In this document: one piece after another, positions 9,155-17,769 of the stretch
How positions within the stretch are numbered: position 1 is the stretch's first letter
Layout of the letters: every line of letters starts with the position of its first letter
Origin: Brachyspira sp. SAP_772
GTDB taxonomy: Bacteria > Spirochaetota > Brachyspiria > Brachyspirales > Brachyspiraceae
Length of the DNA stretch: 64,000 nucleotides
Direction: 5' to 3'
Assembly (NCBI RefSeq): GCF_009755885.1
Contig: NZ_VYIX01000001.1
Coordinates: 310,001 to 374,000 of the forward strand
Program-made: the position numbers and the translations under genes
The notes under the pieces: model-generated
Database searches by the model: none
What the model was told of the DNA's origin: nothing
The model's input: the letters and a program-made list of their open reading frames with translations, nothing else

Positions 9155-9450
9155 TTGGGATATATAAAGAAACTATTGATGCCGTTCTTAATTTATATTT
9201 TCTATATTTGATTCCTTTAGCTATAGGAAGTATCTTAGGGGTTGTGCTTACTACAAAATTGCTTGAATATTGGATGGAGCATTATGTGAAATCATCTTAT
9301 TTAATAATGTCAGGTTTTGTATTAGGCTCTATTATACAGGTCTTTCCCTGAATTCCAAAAGGCATTGAATGGGCTTTATGTGTTGTAATGTTTTTAGCAG
9401 CTTATTTTTTAATAAGGCTCTTACAGAGATTTGCCCCATATAATAGATAA
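9155..9450 (+). pseudogene. Decayed 3' fragment of the DUF368 (popT-like) gene
   Basis: This stretch matches the last 297 bases of the DUF368 gene (7236-7532) with about 22 substitutions and one deletion, roughly 92% identity by eye. It has no start region, a 1-base deletion near its left end, and an in-frame TGA at 9349-9351 where the intact gene encodes Gly in PGLP. It ends at the same TAA. The copy is in direct orientation with the parent, 1.6 kb away, and is certainly non-functional as a transporter. It records a past duplication or recombination between direct repeats. Confidence 0.9.
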
Positions 9451-9463
9451 TAATTTTTTATAA

Positions 9464-9709
9464 CTATTCTTTTTTGTTATTTTTATTTTTGTCGTATATG
9501 TATTTTATTGCGAAAATTAAAACAACAATTATAAGAATTTTAATTATAATATTAAGTATTCCATGTATTCCAAAGAAATGGTCAAAGAATACTGGACCTC
9601 CCGGCATAGGTGGTGGTGGACCATCAAATCCTCTTAAATGATGATATGGTACCCCTCGGCAAGAGAGAAAAAATAATGATATTATAGAAAAAAATATTGC
9701 TTTTAACAT
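9464..9709 (-). CDS. Small Gly/Pro-rich lipoprotein with membrane helix
   Basis: An 81-residue protein with a lipoprotein signal (SIISLFFLSC, lipidation Cys at residue 17), a short Pro/Gly/His-rich segment (GFDGPPPPMPGGPVFFDHF, residues 28-46), a hydrophobic segment at about 50-71 and a charged tail KNKNNKKE. AGGA lies 6 bases before the ATG. The family is not known to me. The combination suggests a protein lying at the membrane surface. It is adjacent to the end of the popT fragment. Confidence 0.65.
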   Translation of the reverse strand: MLKAIFFSIISLFFLSCRGVPYHHLRGFDGPPPPMPGGPVFFDHFFGIHGILNIIIKILIIVVLIFAIKYIYDKNKNNKKE

Positions 9710-9819
9710 AAAAAATCCTAATATGTTTTATTATGTAATATTAGACGAATTATTTATAAGGAAAGTTCCCTATATTTTTTACGATAATATTAAAAAAATA
9801 ATGATTTGTATTGTTTAGA

Positions 9820-10641
9820 ATGGTGTTTAGTAGATTAAAAAATAAATATATAAAAAAAATAAAATTAATAGTTTACGAGTTTAATTATATTAGTAAAAAT
9901 TATAATAATATATTTTTAAAAATAATTAATTATATTTTGCTTTTTATTTACTCTTTTTACCAATTTATCGTAGAGTTTGCTATTGCTGCGGTTTTAATAG
10001 CTTTAATATCCTATTTTAGCGTATCTATTTTTTCAAATAAATATATATATAATTCTATAGAAGATATTCCATATAATGATGTTGCTTTGGTATTGGGTAC
10101 TAGTAAATATTTGTCTGACGGCAGAATAAATATGTATTTTAAGTTTAGAATGGATGCAGCTTATGAGCTATATACTAACGGCAAAGTAAAATATATACTT
10201 GTTAGCGGCGATAATAGACATAGGTCCTATAATGAACCTAGACAGATGCGTTTAGATTTAATAAAACTCGGAGTAGATAAGAGGCATATATTTTTAGATT
10301 TTGCTGGTTTTAGAACTAGAGATTCTATATTAAGAGCAAATAGGGTTTTTGATTTAAGTAATTTTACTATAGTATCTCAGCCTTTTCACAATGAGAGGGC
10401 TGTGTTTATTGCCAGAGAAAAAAATATTAAGGCAATAGCTTATAGTGCTGATAATGTAAGAAAATTATATAGAATAAGGCAATTTCCAAGAGAAGTTGGA
10501 GCAAGATTACTAATGTTTGCAGATATTATTTTTAACAGACCTCCAAAGTTTTATGGCGACCATATAAAAATAGAAGAGAGAGAAATTATTAAAACTAAAA
10601 GCAATAAATTAAATAAAAAATCATATCAGGACAAAAAATGA
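9820..10641 (+). CDS. SanA/YdcF-like DUF218 membrane protein
   Basis: Member of the DUF218 (ElyC/SanA/YdcF) family, involved in envelope barrier function in E. coli. After a basic N-terminus and a membrane segment at roughly residues 40-70, the domain begins with DVALVLGTSKYLSDGRIN and continues with KVKYILVSGDN (the SGD motif), EPRQMRLDLIKLGV and FTIVSQPFHNERAVFIAREK, all typical of SanA. The ATG was preferred over a TTG three codons upstream; neither has a clear ribosome-binding site. Its last codons overlap the symporter gene by 4 bases (ATGA), indicating co-translation. Confidence 0.85.
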   Translation: MVFSRLKNKYIKKIKLIVYEFNYISKNYNNIFLKIINYILLFIYSFYQFIVEFAIAAVLIALISYFSVSIFSNKYIYNSIEDIPYNDVALVLGTSKYLSDGRINMYFKFRMDAAYELYTNGKVKYILVSGDNRHRSYNEPRQMRLDLIKLGVDKRHIFLDFAGFRTRDSILRANRVFDLSNFTIVSQPFHNERAVFIAREKNIKAIAYSADNVRKLYRIRQFPREVGARLLMFADIIFNRPPKFYGDHIKIEEREIIKTKSNKLNKKSYQDKK

Positions 10642-12041
10642 CTTCGAAATTATTAACACAATTACTTCAGGCATTGGGACTTTTATCTATATTATTATTA
10701 ATAGGCACTTTTTTAAGAGCAAAGGTAAAACTATTTCAAGATTTATATTTACCTGCCTCTGTGATAGGCGGCTTTATAGGGTTAATTATATCTCCAGAGA
10801 TTTTGGGAAGGTTTTCAAGTTATTCAATATCGGTTGAATATATTAAGTTTTATTCACTTTTACCCGGTATTTTATCTGTACCAATATTTGCGGCAATTCC
10901 TTTGGGGATGTTTTTAAATGAAAACAAAAGTATAAAATCACTTTATCCTGCTAAGGTTTTAATGCTATTTGCTATATTTCAATGTGCGAGTATGGCTCAA
11001 TCTGCTATAGGTTATGCTACAAATATATTTTTTAGTAAAATAAATCCAAATATGCCAATGTATAGAACATTCGGTTATGAGCTTTCTGCAGGGTTTGCTG
11101 GCGGGCATGGACTTGCAGCTTCCACTGGTAAATTGCTTGAAGGTTTTGGGCTTCCCATAATAATACAAGAAACTGCTCAGGGCGTTGCTTTAACTACTGC
11201 TACTATTGGGCTTATTGGGGGAATACTTTTTGGCATAGTTTTTATTAATATTGCTATAAGAAAAAATAAAACTAATATAGTAAAAAAAATATCAAGTGAA
11301 GACCCTACAAAGGTTGGCTATAATGATGATATATCTAAACAGGGTAGTTTGGGAAGAGAGACTTTTTTTAGCAGTTCCATAGAAACTATCACTTTTCACC
11401 TCGCTGTTATATTTAGCGTATGTGCTATAGCATATATTGTATTAGGATTTATAAAAAAAATAGGCATACAGGGCCTTAATGTTTTGCCTGTTTGGACTTA
11501 TGCTATGATAATAATGTTTGCATTAAACTTCATCATAAAAAAGCTAAAATTATCTTGGTGCGTAGATTCTAAAGTAAAGGCTAAGATAATGGGTACTTTA
11601 AGCGATTTTGCTATAGTGTCTGCCATAACCAGTTTGCCAATAGAGGCAGTTATAACTTATATGGCTCCAATAATTGTTATGTGCGTATTTGGGTTTATAT
11701 TTACATATTTAATAGTGTTTTCTTTTACTAGCATATTATTTAAAGATGATTATACTTTTGAGAGAGCTATAATTTCTTGGGGTACTTTAACAGGGGTACT
11801 CATAACTGGTATGACACTTCTAAAAATATGCGACCCAGATTATAAAAGTCCTGCTTTAAGTGAGTTTTCTTTAGGTTTTTCATTAATGTCTGTTACTGGG
11901 CTTTTGGTTGTGCCTATTTTAAATACAGTTTTAGCTATTGGCTCTACTATGGATAATTTAATTACTGCAATAATTACTTCTGCTTTATATTTATTATTTG
12001 GTTTTGTAGTTTTTGTTGCTTCAAAGAGAACATCTAATTAA
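10638..12041 (+). CDS. Sodium/glutamate symporter family protein (GltS-like)
   Basis: A 467-residue inner-membrane transporter of the ESS family. The two halves each contain a re-entrant-loop region; the first carries the family motif SAGFAGGHGLAASTG at about residues 151-165. About 11-12 membrane segments can be drawn. It is slightly longer than E. coli GltS (about 400 residues) because of a hydrophilic loop at about residues 205-245. Glutamate is the usual substrate, but specificity cannot be read from the sequence. Start overlaps the sanA-like gene by 4 bases. Confidence 0.85.
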   Translation: MTSKLLTQLLQALGLLSILLLIGTFLRAKVKLFQDLYLPASVIGGFIGLIISPEILGRFSSYSISVEYIKFYSLLPGILSVPIFAAIPLGMFLNENKSIKSLYPAKVLMLFAIFQCASMAQSAIGYATNIFFSKINPNMPMYRTFGYELSAGFAGGHGLAASTGKLLEGFGLPIIIQETAQGVALTTATIGLIGGILFGIVFINIAIRKNKTNIVKKISSEDPTKVGYNDDISKQGSLGRETFFSSSIETITFHLAVIFSVCAIAYIVLGFIKKIGIQGLNVLPVWTYAMIIMFALNFIIKKLKLSWCVDSKVKAKIMGTLSDFAIVSAITSLPIEAVITYMAPIIVMCVFGFIFTYLIVFSFTSILFKDDYTFERAIISWGTLTGVLITGMTLLKICDPDYKSPALSEFSLGFSLMSVTGLLVVPILNTVLAIGSTMDNLITAIITSALYLLFGFVVFVASKRTSN

Positions 12042-12078
12042 AAAAATATAATTAATTTAAATTATTATTAAATTATGA

Positions 12079-12106
12079 TTGTCATTAATTGGTTTTATGT
12101 TATAAT
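12079..12106 (+). promoter_or_regulatory. Promoter for rfaE2
   Basis: TTGTCA and TATAAT are 16 bases apart, with TG one base before the -10 (extended -10). The expected start of transcription is about 40 bases before the rfaE2 ATG. Confidence 0.65.
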
Positions 12107-12151
12107 TTATGTAAAAATTTCAAAATGGGCTTGTTTATACTTTATTGATAT

Positions 12152-12607
12152 ATGAAAAAAATACTTAATGATTTAGAAGAATTAAAAAATGTATTAAATA
12201 AAAGAGAGACAAAAAGGATAGTATTTACTAATGGCTGTTTTGATATTATTCATAGGGGACATGTAGAATATTTACAAAAAGCAAAAGAGCTTGGCGATAT
12301 ACTTATACTTGGCTTAAATAGTGATGACTCTGTGAGAAGGTTAAAAGGAAGTAGCAGACCAATAAATAATGAAACTGATAGAGCTATAGTGTTATCTGCA
12401 TTAGAGTGCATTGATTATGTTGTTATTTTTGATGAAGACACCCCTTTAGAATTAATTAAATTTATAAAACCTGATATTTTAGTGAAAGGCGGAGATTATA
12501 AAATAGAAGAGGTTGTTGGCAGAGAATATGCTAAACAAACTGTATTAATAGATTTTGTAAATGGGTATTCTACCACAAATATTATAAAAAAAATTAATAT
12601 TAATTAA
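12152..12607 (+). CDS. rfaE2: Heptose 1-phosphate adenylyltransferase
   Basis: A 151-residue cytidylyltransferase-fold protein equal to domain II of RfaE/HldE. It transfers AMP from ATP to D-glycero-beta-D-manno-heptose 1-phosphate, the last nucleotide-activation step before ADP-heptose for lipooligosaccharide cores. The nucleotide-binding motif [16 protein letters not shown] (residues 26-41) holds the HxGH box, and [12 protein letters not shown] and [14 protein letters not shown] match the family. No kinase domain (RfaE1) is fused, so that activity must come from a separate gene. The product implies heptose in the cell surface glycan. Confidence 0.92.
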   Translation: MKKILNDLEELKNVLNKRETKRIVFTNGCFDIIHRGHVEYLQKAKELGDILILGLNSDDSVRRLKGSSRPINNETDRAIVLSALECIDYVVIFDEDTPLELIKFIKPDILVKGGDYKIEEVVGREYAKQTVLIDFVNGYSTTNIIKKININ

Positions 12608-12686
12608 TTACAATTTTTTATGTAATTTTAACTAAAAATTATTTGTTTTGTTATTTAAAAAATAAAAATTTTATAGGTATGTGCGA

Positions 12687-14069
12687 ATGTTTACAAAAAA
12701 GAAAGAGAAGATACATTTTATAGGAATAGGCGGAATAGGAATGAGTGCTATAGCATTGGTGCTTAATTCTATAGATGAATTTACAATTACAGGAAGCGAT
12801 TTAGCTAAAACTCCAAAAACTCAGTCTTTAGAAGATTGCGGTATTAAAGTCTATTATGGTCATAGAGAAAGTAATGTAGAAGATGATGTTACAGCTGTTG
12901 TTAGCTCTTCAGCAATAAGCCCTACTAATGAAGAGATAATATCTGCTAAAAAGAAAAATATTATTGTGATACCAAGAGGAGAGATGCTTGCTGAAATTAT
13001 GCGTTTGAAGCAAGGAATAGCAATATCAGGCTCTCATGGAAAAACTACTACCACTTCTCTAATAAGCCAAATAATGATAGAGGCAAAATTAAACCCAATA
13101 TGCATAATAGGCGGAAATCATTTTAATCTTAAGAGCAATGCCTATTGTAATTTAAATAGTGAATATATGGTTTGTGAGGCAGATGAGAGTGACGGAAGTT
13201 TTCTAAGGCTTTCACCTGTATTTAGCGTTGTTACAAATATTGATAATGACCATTTAGATTATTATGGCAATGTTGAAAAACTAAGACTTGCTTTTTTAGA
13301 TTTTATTAATAAAGTTCCTTTTTATGGATGTTCTTTTCTTTGTTTTGAAAACGATGTTGTAAAAGATTTAGCTAAGAGTGTAACTAAAAAATATTATTCT
13401 TATGGCTTTTCTAATGAATATGATTTTTATGTTGATAAAACCTCTATAAATACAGAAGGGTTTAAAACATATTTTAAAGCTTATTATAAAGATGAGTTAT
13501 TAGGGGAGTTTGAACTTCCTTTAATAGGCGAGCATAATGTGCTTAATTCTTTAGCTTCAATTGCAGTGGCGTACCATTTAAATATAGATACTGATACTAT
13601 AAAAAAAGCACTTCAAACCTTTGAAGGTGTAGGCAGAAGATTAAATAAATTGTATGATAAGGAGATAACATTATTTGATGATTATGGTCATCACCCAACA
13701 GAAATAAAAGCTACATTATCTTCACTTAGAAATGCTTATAAAGACAGACGTATTATAGCTATATTTCAGCCTCATAGATACAGCAGAACTCAGCTGCTTT
13801 TAAATGATTTTGAAGAAGCTTTTTTAAATGCTGATAATTTAATAATTACCGATATATATGCTGCTGGAGAAAATCCTATTGCAGGAATTAGCGGTGAAAC
13901 TATATGTAAAATAGTAAAAAATAATAATATAAAATATATAAAAAATATAGAAGATATATTGCCAGAGTTAGAAAAAATGAAACAAGACGGAGATGTAATA
14001 ATTACTTTAGGAGCTGGTAATATAGTAAAGGTTAGTAACGATTATGCAAAAAAATTATCAAGCTCTTGA
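12687..14069 (+). CDS. murC: UDP-N-acetylmuramate--L-alanine ligase
   Basis: Cytoplasmic ligase that adds the first amino acid of the peptidoglycan stem to UDP-MurNAc using ATP. About 460 residues, normal for MurC. Visible landmarks: IHFIGIGGIGMSAIA nucleotide-binding N-terminus, P-loop GSHGKTTTT at about residue 113, VCEADESDGSFL and NIDNDHLDYYG in the central domain, and DDYGHHPTEIKATL in the C-terminal domain. The ATG was preferred to a GTG two codons earlier because the AGG upstream is spaced 9 bases from it. The gene overlaps the MurB-like gene by 26 bases. Confidence 0.95.
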   Translation: MFTKKKEKIHFIGIGGIGMSAIALVLNSIDEFTITGSDLAKTPKTQSLEDCGIKVYYGHRESNVEDDVTAVVSSSAISPTNEEIISAKKKNIIVIPRGEMLAEIMRLKQGIAISGSHGKTTTTSLISQIMIEAKLNPICIIGGNHFNLKSNAYCNLNSEYMVCEADESDGSFLRLSPVFSVVTNIDNDHLDYYGNVEKLRLAFLDFINKVPFYGCSFLCFENDVVKDLAKSVTKKYYSYGFSNEYDFYVDKTSINTEGFKTYFKAYYKDELLGEFELPLIGEHNVLNSLASIAVAYHLNIDTDTIKKALQTFEGVGRRLNKLYDKEITLFDDYGHHPTEIKATLSSLRNAYKDRRIIAIFQPHRYSRTQLLLNDFEEAFLNADNLIITDIYAAGENPIAGISGETICKIVKNNNIKYIKNIEDILPELEKMKQDGDVIITLGAGNIVKVSNDYAKKLSSS

Positions 14070-14973
14070 AGATTTTTTACAAGAAAATAAGGTTACATAC
14101 AATAAAAACCGTCCGTTTAAAGAATGTACTAGTTTTAGTGTTGGGGGAATAGTAGATTTATATGTTACTGTAAAGAATATAGATGAACTTTTGTCTTTAC
14201 TTGTCTTTCTAAATAAAAATAATATAAAATATTTTGTGATAAAAGATAAAAATAAATTCCTTGTATCTGATGATGGGTATGATGGAGTTATTATATCTAT
14301 GGAAGGCAGTTTTGAAAATTTTGAGTTTTTAGATGATTGTGTATTAAAAGCGAATAGTTCTGCTATTTTGGAGAGACTTTCACATGAGGCTCGTATTAGA
14401 AATTTATCTGGTTTAGAGTTTGTTGCTTTAGTTAATAGCCGAATAGAGTCTGCTATTTATGGAGAGCTTGAATCTTTTGGCATGTCATTTATGAATATTG
14501 TAGAAACTTTAACTGTACTTTATCAAGATTTAATGATTATAAAAGATATATCCAAAAATGAATATTTGTCTTCAAGCAGAGAGATTAAAGACAATATGAT
14601 TATTTTATCTGCTACTTTAAGATTAGAGAAAGATTCTCCTGAAAGTATAGATAATAGAATAGAGTGGTTTAGATATATAAGAGGCTCTGTTGCCCCAATG
14701 GAAGCAAATATTGGTCCTGTATTTGAAGATTTTGATAATATAAAAGCTTATGAGATGGTTGAGAGAGTTGGCGGGCTTGATATGAAGGCTGGTACTATGA
14801 GATGGCATAAAAGATTTCCAAATTATATAGTTAATGAATGTATTTATATTGATAATTGCTCAACTAATATGTCTAAAGCTTCTGATGTTTTATCTTTAAT
14901 AGATGATACAAAAAAGAAAATAGAACAGCATTATGCTTTAAATCCTAAAATCAATATTAAACTTTTAAGTTAA
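14044..14973 (+). CDS. MurB-like protein lacking catalytic residues
   Basis: This 309-residue protein aligns over its whole length with UDP-N-acetylenolpyruvoylglucosamine reductase: FKECTSFSVGGIVDLYV at the start, LSGLEFV in the FAD domain, and KAGTMRWHKRFPNYIVNE near the C-terminus. Key positions have changed. The GSN of the FAD loop reads KNK, the GIPGTVGGA segment reads VNSRIESAI, the Ser of the GSVF motif that protonates the substrate reads Pro (NIGPVF), and the C-terminal catalytic Glu position holds Asn (KINIKLL). I infer a pseudoenzyme or a protein with a new role, probably tied to MurC because of the overlapping genes. If it is the only MurB in the genome the alignment must be rechecked. 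A real reductase may be encoded elsewhere. Confidence 0.8.
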   Translation: MQKNYQALEDFLQENKVTYNKNRPFKECTSFSVGGIVDLYVTVKNIDELLSLLVFLNKNNIKYFVIKDKNKFLVSDDGYDGVIISMEGSFENFEFLDDCVLKANSSAILERLSHEARIRNLSGLEFVALVNSRIESAIYGELESFGMSFMNIVETLTVLYQDLMIIKDISKNEYLSSSREIKDNMIILSATLRLEKDSPESIDNRIEWFRYIRGSVAPMEANIGPVFEDFDNIKAYEMVERVGGLDMKAGTMRWHKRFPNYIVNECIYIDNCSTNMSKASDVLSLIDDTKKKIEQHYALNPKINIKLLS

Positions 14974-15021
14974 TAAATAAATATTTTTTAAATCATAATA
15001 AAAACAGGAGATTAAAAAATT

Positions 15022-15390
15022 ATGAAAGGTGTAAGCACTATAATACTTCTTATTTTATCAAATACATTTATGACTATAGCTTGGTATGGACATTTGAAAT
15101 TTAGCGAAATGAAAGGTTTAGCTAAATTATCTCTTCCTTTTGTTATATTAATTAGTTGGGGTATTGCTTTATTTGAATATTGTTTTCAGGTGCCTGCTAA
15201 TAGAATTGGTTTTGAGGGGAATGGAGGGCCTTTCTCTCTTATGCAATTAAAAGTTATGCAGGAAGTTATTACTTTAACTATATTTACAATATTTACAGTT
15301 GTATTTTTTAAAACAGAAACTTTGAGAATTAATCATTTTATTGGTTTTTTATGTTTAATATTAGCTGTATTTTTTATATTTAAAAAATAG
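15022..15390 (+). CDS. DUF486 family membrane protein
   Basis: A 122-residue protein with four membrane helices of the DUF486 family, distantly related to small multidrug resistance and DMT transporters. The family core FEYCFQVPANRIGFEG and FSLMQLKVMQEVITLTIF is clear at about residues 51-95. AGGAG is found 11 bases upstream of the ATG. Function is unknown; transport of small hydrophobic molecules is only a guess from the fold. It ends 3 bases before the promoter of the binding-protein gene. Confidence 0.85.
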   Translation: MKGVSTIILLILSNTFMTIAWYGHLKFSEMKGLAKLSLPFVILISWGIALFEYCFQVPANRIGFEGNGGPFSLMQLKVMQEVITLTIFTIFTVVFFKTETLRINHFIGFLCLILAVFFIFKK

Positions 15391-15393
15391 CAC

Positions 15394-15422
15394 TTGACTT
15401 TCTTAACTTCTTATAGTATTAT
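15394..15422 (+). promoter_or_regulatory. Promoter for amino-acid-binding lipoprotein
   Basis: TTGACT and TATTAT are 17 bases apart, directly after the stop codon of the DUF486 gene. Transcription would begin about 23 bases before the ATG, whose ribosome-binding site is GGAG. Confidence 0.7.
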
Positions 15423-15451
15423 TATCCGCAGTAATAATTGGAGTTTCTATA

Positions 15452-16204
15452 ATGAAAAAAATATTCTTTTTGTTTTTATGTTTTGGTTTATTAATTCTTT
15501 CTTGTGGAAATAATAACAACAATAGTGATAATAAAGAAGTATCAAACAAAGATGTTGTGATTGTTGGAATTGATGCTGATTTTCCTCCTTTTGGTTATTA
15601 TGAAGGTGATGAGATAAAGGGATTTGATTATGATATAATAAATGAAGTAGCTAAAGTTTCTGGTCTTAATATTGAGATTGTAGCTATGAAATTTGATGGT
15701 CTTTTACCTGCTTTACAAACTAAAAAAATAGATGCTATTATTGCGGGAATGACTGTGACAGAGGAGAGAAAAAAGTTTGTTAATTTTTCTAAGACTTATT
15801 ATGTATCTAGTCAGGTTATGTTAGTTAATGAAAAAAATGATAGTATTACTAATTTTGATAATTTGCTTGGAAAGAATGTTGGTGTTGTTATTGGTACTAC
15901 GGGTGATATTATTATGACAGAAACGGAAGGGGTTAATACTCAGAAATTTGATACTGGAGCTGGGGCTGTACTTGCTTTGGCAGAAGATAAAATTGATGCT
16001 ATTGTATTTGATAAAGAGCCTTGCAAAAATTTTGCTAAATATAATGATGGTATTAAATTAATAGAAAGTGATGCTGTTGAAGAAGATTATGCTATTGCTG
16101 TGAGAAAGGAAGATACTTTAATTTTGGATAAGATTAACGAAGGCTTATCTGTAATAATGACTAATGGAACATATGAAAAACTTATAGATAAAAATTTTCA
16201 ATAA
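15452..16204 (+). CDS. Amino-acid ABC transporter substrate-binding lipoprotein
   Basis: Family 3 solute-binding protein of 250 residues. The lipoprotein signal LLILSCGNNN places the lipidated Cys at residue 18, so the mature protein is membrane-tethered in the periplasm. The fold begins VVIVGIDADFPPFGYYEGDE and continues with GFDYDIINEVAKVSGL, LLPALQTKKIDAIIAGMTVTEERKKFVNFS, and KNVGVVIGTTGD. These are the typical ligand-contact blocks for polar or charged amino acids. It has its own promoter and no permease or ATPase gene beside it, so it is an orphan subunit. Confidence 0.88.
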   Translation: MKKIFFLFLCFGLLILSCGNNNNNSDNKEVSNKDVVIVGIDADFPPFGYYEGDEIKGFDYDIINEVAKVSGLNIEIVAMKFDGLLPALQTKKIDAIIAGMTVTEERKKFVNFSKTYYVSSQVMLVNEKNDSITNFDNLLGKNVGVVIGTTGDIIMTETEGVNTQKFDTGAGAVLALAEDKIDAIVFDKEPCKNFAKYNDGIKLIESDAVEEDYAIAVRKEDTLILDKINEGLSVIMTNGTYEKLIDKNFQ

Positions 16205-16289
16205 AAATTATTAGTTTTATTAATTTATATAATTTTGTGTAGTTTGCAAATAATTACTTTTTGTTTTATAATAATAATAAGTTCTTATT

Positions 16290-17378
16290 ATGAAACAAAA
16301 AGTTTTAATTTTATTGAAAATAGCATTGATAGCATTTTTTTTGCTGTTTCTCATATTAAATATTGCTTCTATAATTTATTATGATACAAAAATTGTATTT
16401 ATAGTTTTACTTGTATTCTTTTTAATTTTTTCAATTTCTTTTTTTATAGTATATTTTTATTTAAATAGTTCTATAAGCAATTATAAGGAAGTAATGGAAA
16501 CTCAAAATAATGGGGTTACATATAGGCTTTCAAAAATCACTAGCAGTATATTATATGATTATCAAAGTGCCATAAAAAAATTAAAAGAAAAAAACATGTA
16601 TATATTGGGAAGATATGATGTGTTGGATAATATAAGAAAGAAATATAAAAAAGACATGAAAAATGCTAAGAAGATACAGACTTTTATGCTTCCTAAGAAA
16701 ATGCCAAATAATGAGCATTTATCTTCTTATTCCTTTTATAATCCTGTTGAGATAATAGGGGGAGATTTTTTTGATTATGTTTATTTAAATGGGGACAGCA
16801 GTCAGATACTTTTTATTATATCTGATGTTAGCGGGCATGGTATAGATGCTGCCATAATAACAGCTGTAATAAAAACTGCTTTTAGAGATTTATCTGAAAA
16901 TTTTAAAAGTGTTAAGGCACTGCTTCATGATATAAATGACACTTTAATTAATATGATGCCAAGCGGATATTATTCTACGATGATAGTTGCGAAAATAGAT
17001 TTAAAAAATAGAGTTTTAACTTATTCAAATGCTTCACACACTCCTTTGCTTTGTATACGCGATAATGCTATTAAAGAATATAGAAATGGCGGCACTATAA
17101 TAGGTTTATTTCCTAGTGCATATTTTCATGAAGAGGATATTAAACTTAATAATGGAGATGTTTTCTTATTTTTTACAGATGGAATTATTGAGGCATCCAA
17201 GTCAAAAAATAAATATGATGTATATGGTATAGATAGGTTAAAAGATATGTTTATAAATAATAGTGCTTATAGTGCTGAAAATATTATAGAAACTATTAAA
17301 ATAGATTTTTATGAGTATTTAGATTATAGAAGTCCTGATGATGATTGTTCTATGGTTGTTTTCAAGATAGATTCTTAA
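16290..17378 (+). CDS. Membrane-bound PP2C-type phosphatase (RsbU/SpoIIE-like)
   Basis: A 362-residue protein with two membrane helices (residues 7-29 and 34-58), a helical linker likely to form a coiled coil (60-135), and a SpoIIE-type Mn-dependent serine phosphatase domain. Metal-binding and core motifs are intact: EIIGGDFFDYVYL, ISDVSGHGIDAAIITAVI, LTYSNASHTPLLC, DVFLFFTDGIIEA and SPDDDCSMVVF. Such enzymes dephosphorylate anti-sigma-factor antagonists in partner-switching pathways. No anti-sigma or STAS gene is adjacent, so the target is unknown. The short N-terminal part lacks a visible sensor domain. Confidence 0.88.
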   Translation: MKQKVLILLKIALIAFFLLFLILNIASIIYYDTKIVFIVLLVFFLIFSISFFIVYFYLNSSISNYKEVMETQNNGVTYRLSKITSSILYDYQSAIKKLKEKNMYILGRYDVLDNIRKKYKKDMKNAKKIQTFMLPKKMPNNEHLSSYSFYNPVEIIGGDFFDYVYLNGDSSQILFIISDVSGHGIDAAIITAVIKTAFRDLSENFKSVKALLHDINDTLINMMPSGYYSTMIVAKIDLKNRVLTYSNASHTPLLCIRDNAIKEYRNGGTIIGLFPSAYFHEEDIKLNNGDVFLFFTDGIIEASKSKNKYDVYGIDRLKDMFINNSAYSAENIIETIKIDFYEYLDYRSPDDDCSMVVFKIDS

Positions 17379-17422
17379 GTTTAATATATAATTATTGATT
17401 TTTTGAATTAATTTTTTGCAAT

Positions 17423-17448
17423 AAAAAAAGCCCCATAAACATAGGGCT
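17423..17448 (-). terminator. Terminator of tRNA-Asn
   Basis: On the minus strand AGCCC and GGGGCT arms enclose a TATGTTTAT loop and are followed by seven T residues. It starts 10 bases after the tRNA 3' end, a textbook Rho-independent terminator. Confidence 0.85.
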
Positions 17449-17457
17449 AAAATAATG

Positions 17458-17530
17458 CTCCGAGAACAGGGCTCGAACCTGCGACCCGGTGATTAACAGT
17501 CACCTGCTCTACCGACTGAGCTATCTCGGA
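17458..17530 (-). tRNA. tRNA-Asn (anticodon GTT)
   Basis: The minus strand gives a 73-base cloverleaf. Acceptor arms TCCGAGA and TCTCGGA pair fully, the D arm contains AGCTCAGTCGGTAGAGC, the anticodon loop reads CTGTTAATC with GTT, and the T arm is CGCAGGTTCGAGCCCTG. The discriminator is G and the 3' CCA is not encoded, so it must be added enzymatically. It is a single gene with its own promoter and terminator. Confidence 0.96.
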
Positions 17531-17558
17531 ATATTTTTTTATCGTTAATTGTTTAAGT

Positions 17559-17587
17559 ATAATAGCATATTTAATAAAAAATGTCAA
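17559..17587 (-). promoter_or_regulatory. Promoter for tRNA-Asn
   Basis: On the minus strand a perfect TTGACA -35 is followed after 17 bases by TATTAT. The start of transcription would be about 22 bases before the mature tRNA, giving a short 5' leader. Confidence 0.8.
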
Positions 17588-17711
17588 TAGCTAAAATATT
17601 TTTTTATAGCACTAATTTTTGAAAATTATTGTATTTGGATTTAATTTTTAGTATTTTTTACCGTAAATATTTATAGTATATTATAATATTGTTTTTAAAT
17701 CGATTTTTAAC

Positions 17712-17740
17712 TTGATATTTAACATAATTGGGTATAAAAT
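17712..17740 (+). promoter_or_regulatory. Possible promoter for dnaE
   Basis: TTGATA and TAAAAT are spaced 17 bases apart, ending 30 bases before the dnaE ATG. The -10 is a weaker match than at neighbouring genes. Confidence 0.4.
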
Positions 17741-17769
17741 AAGATTTAGAAAAATAGGGGTATAATCTT

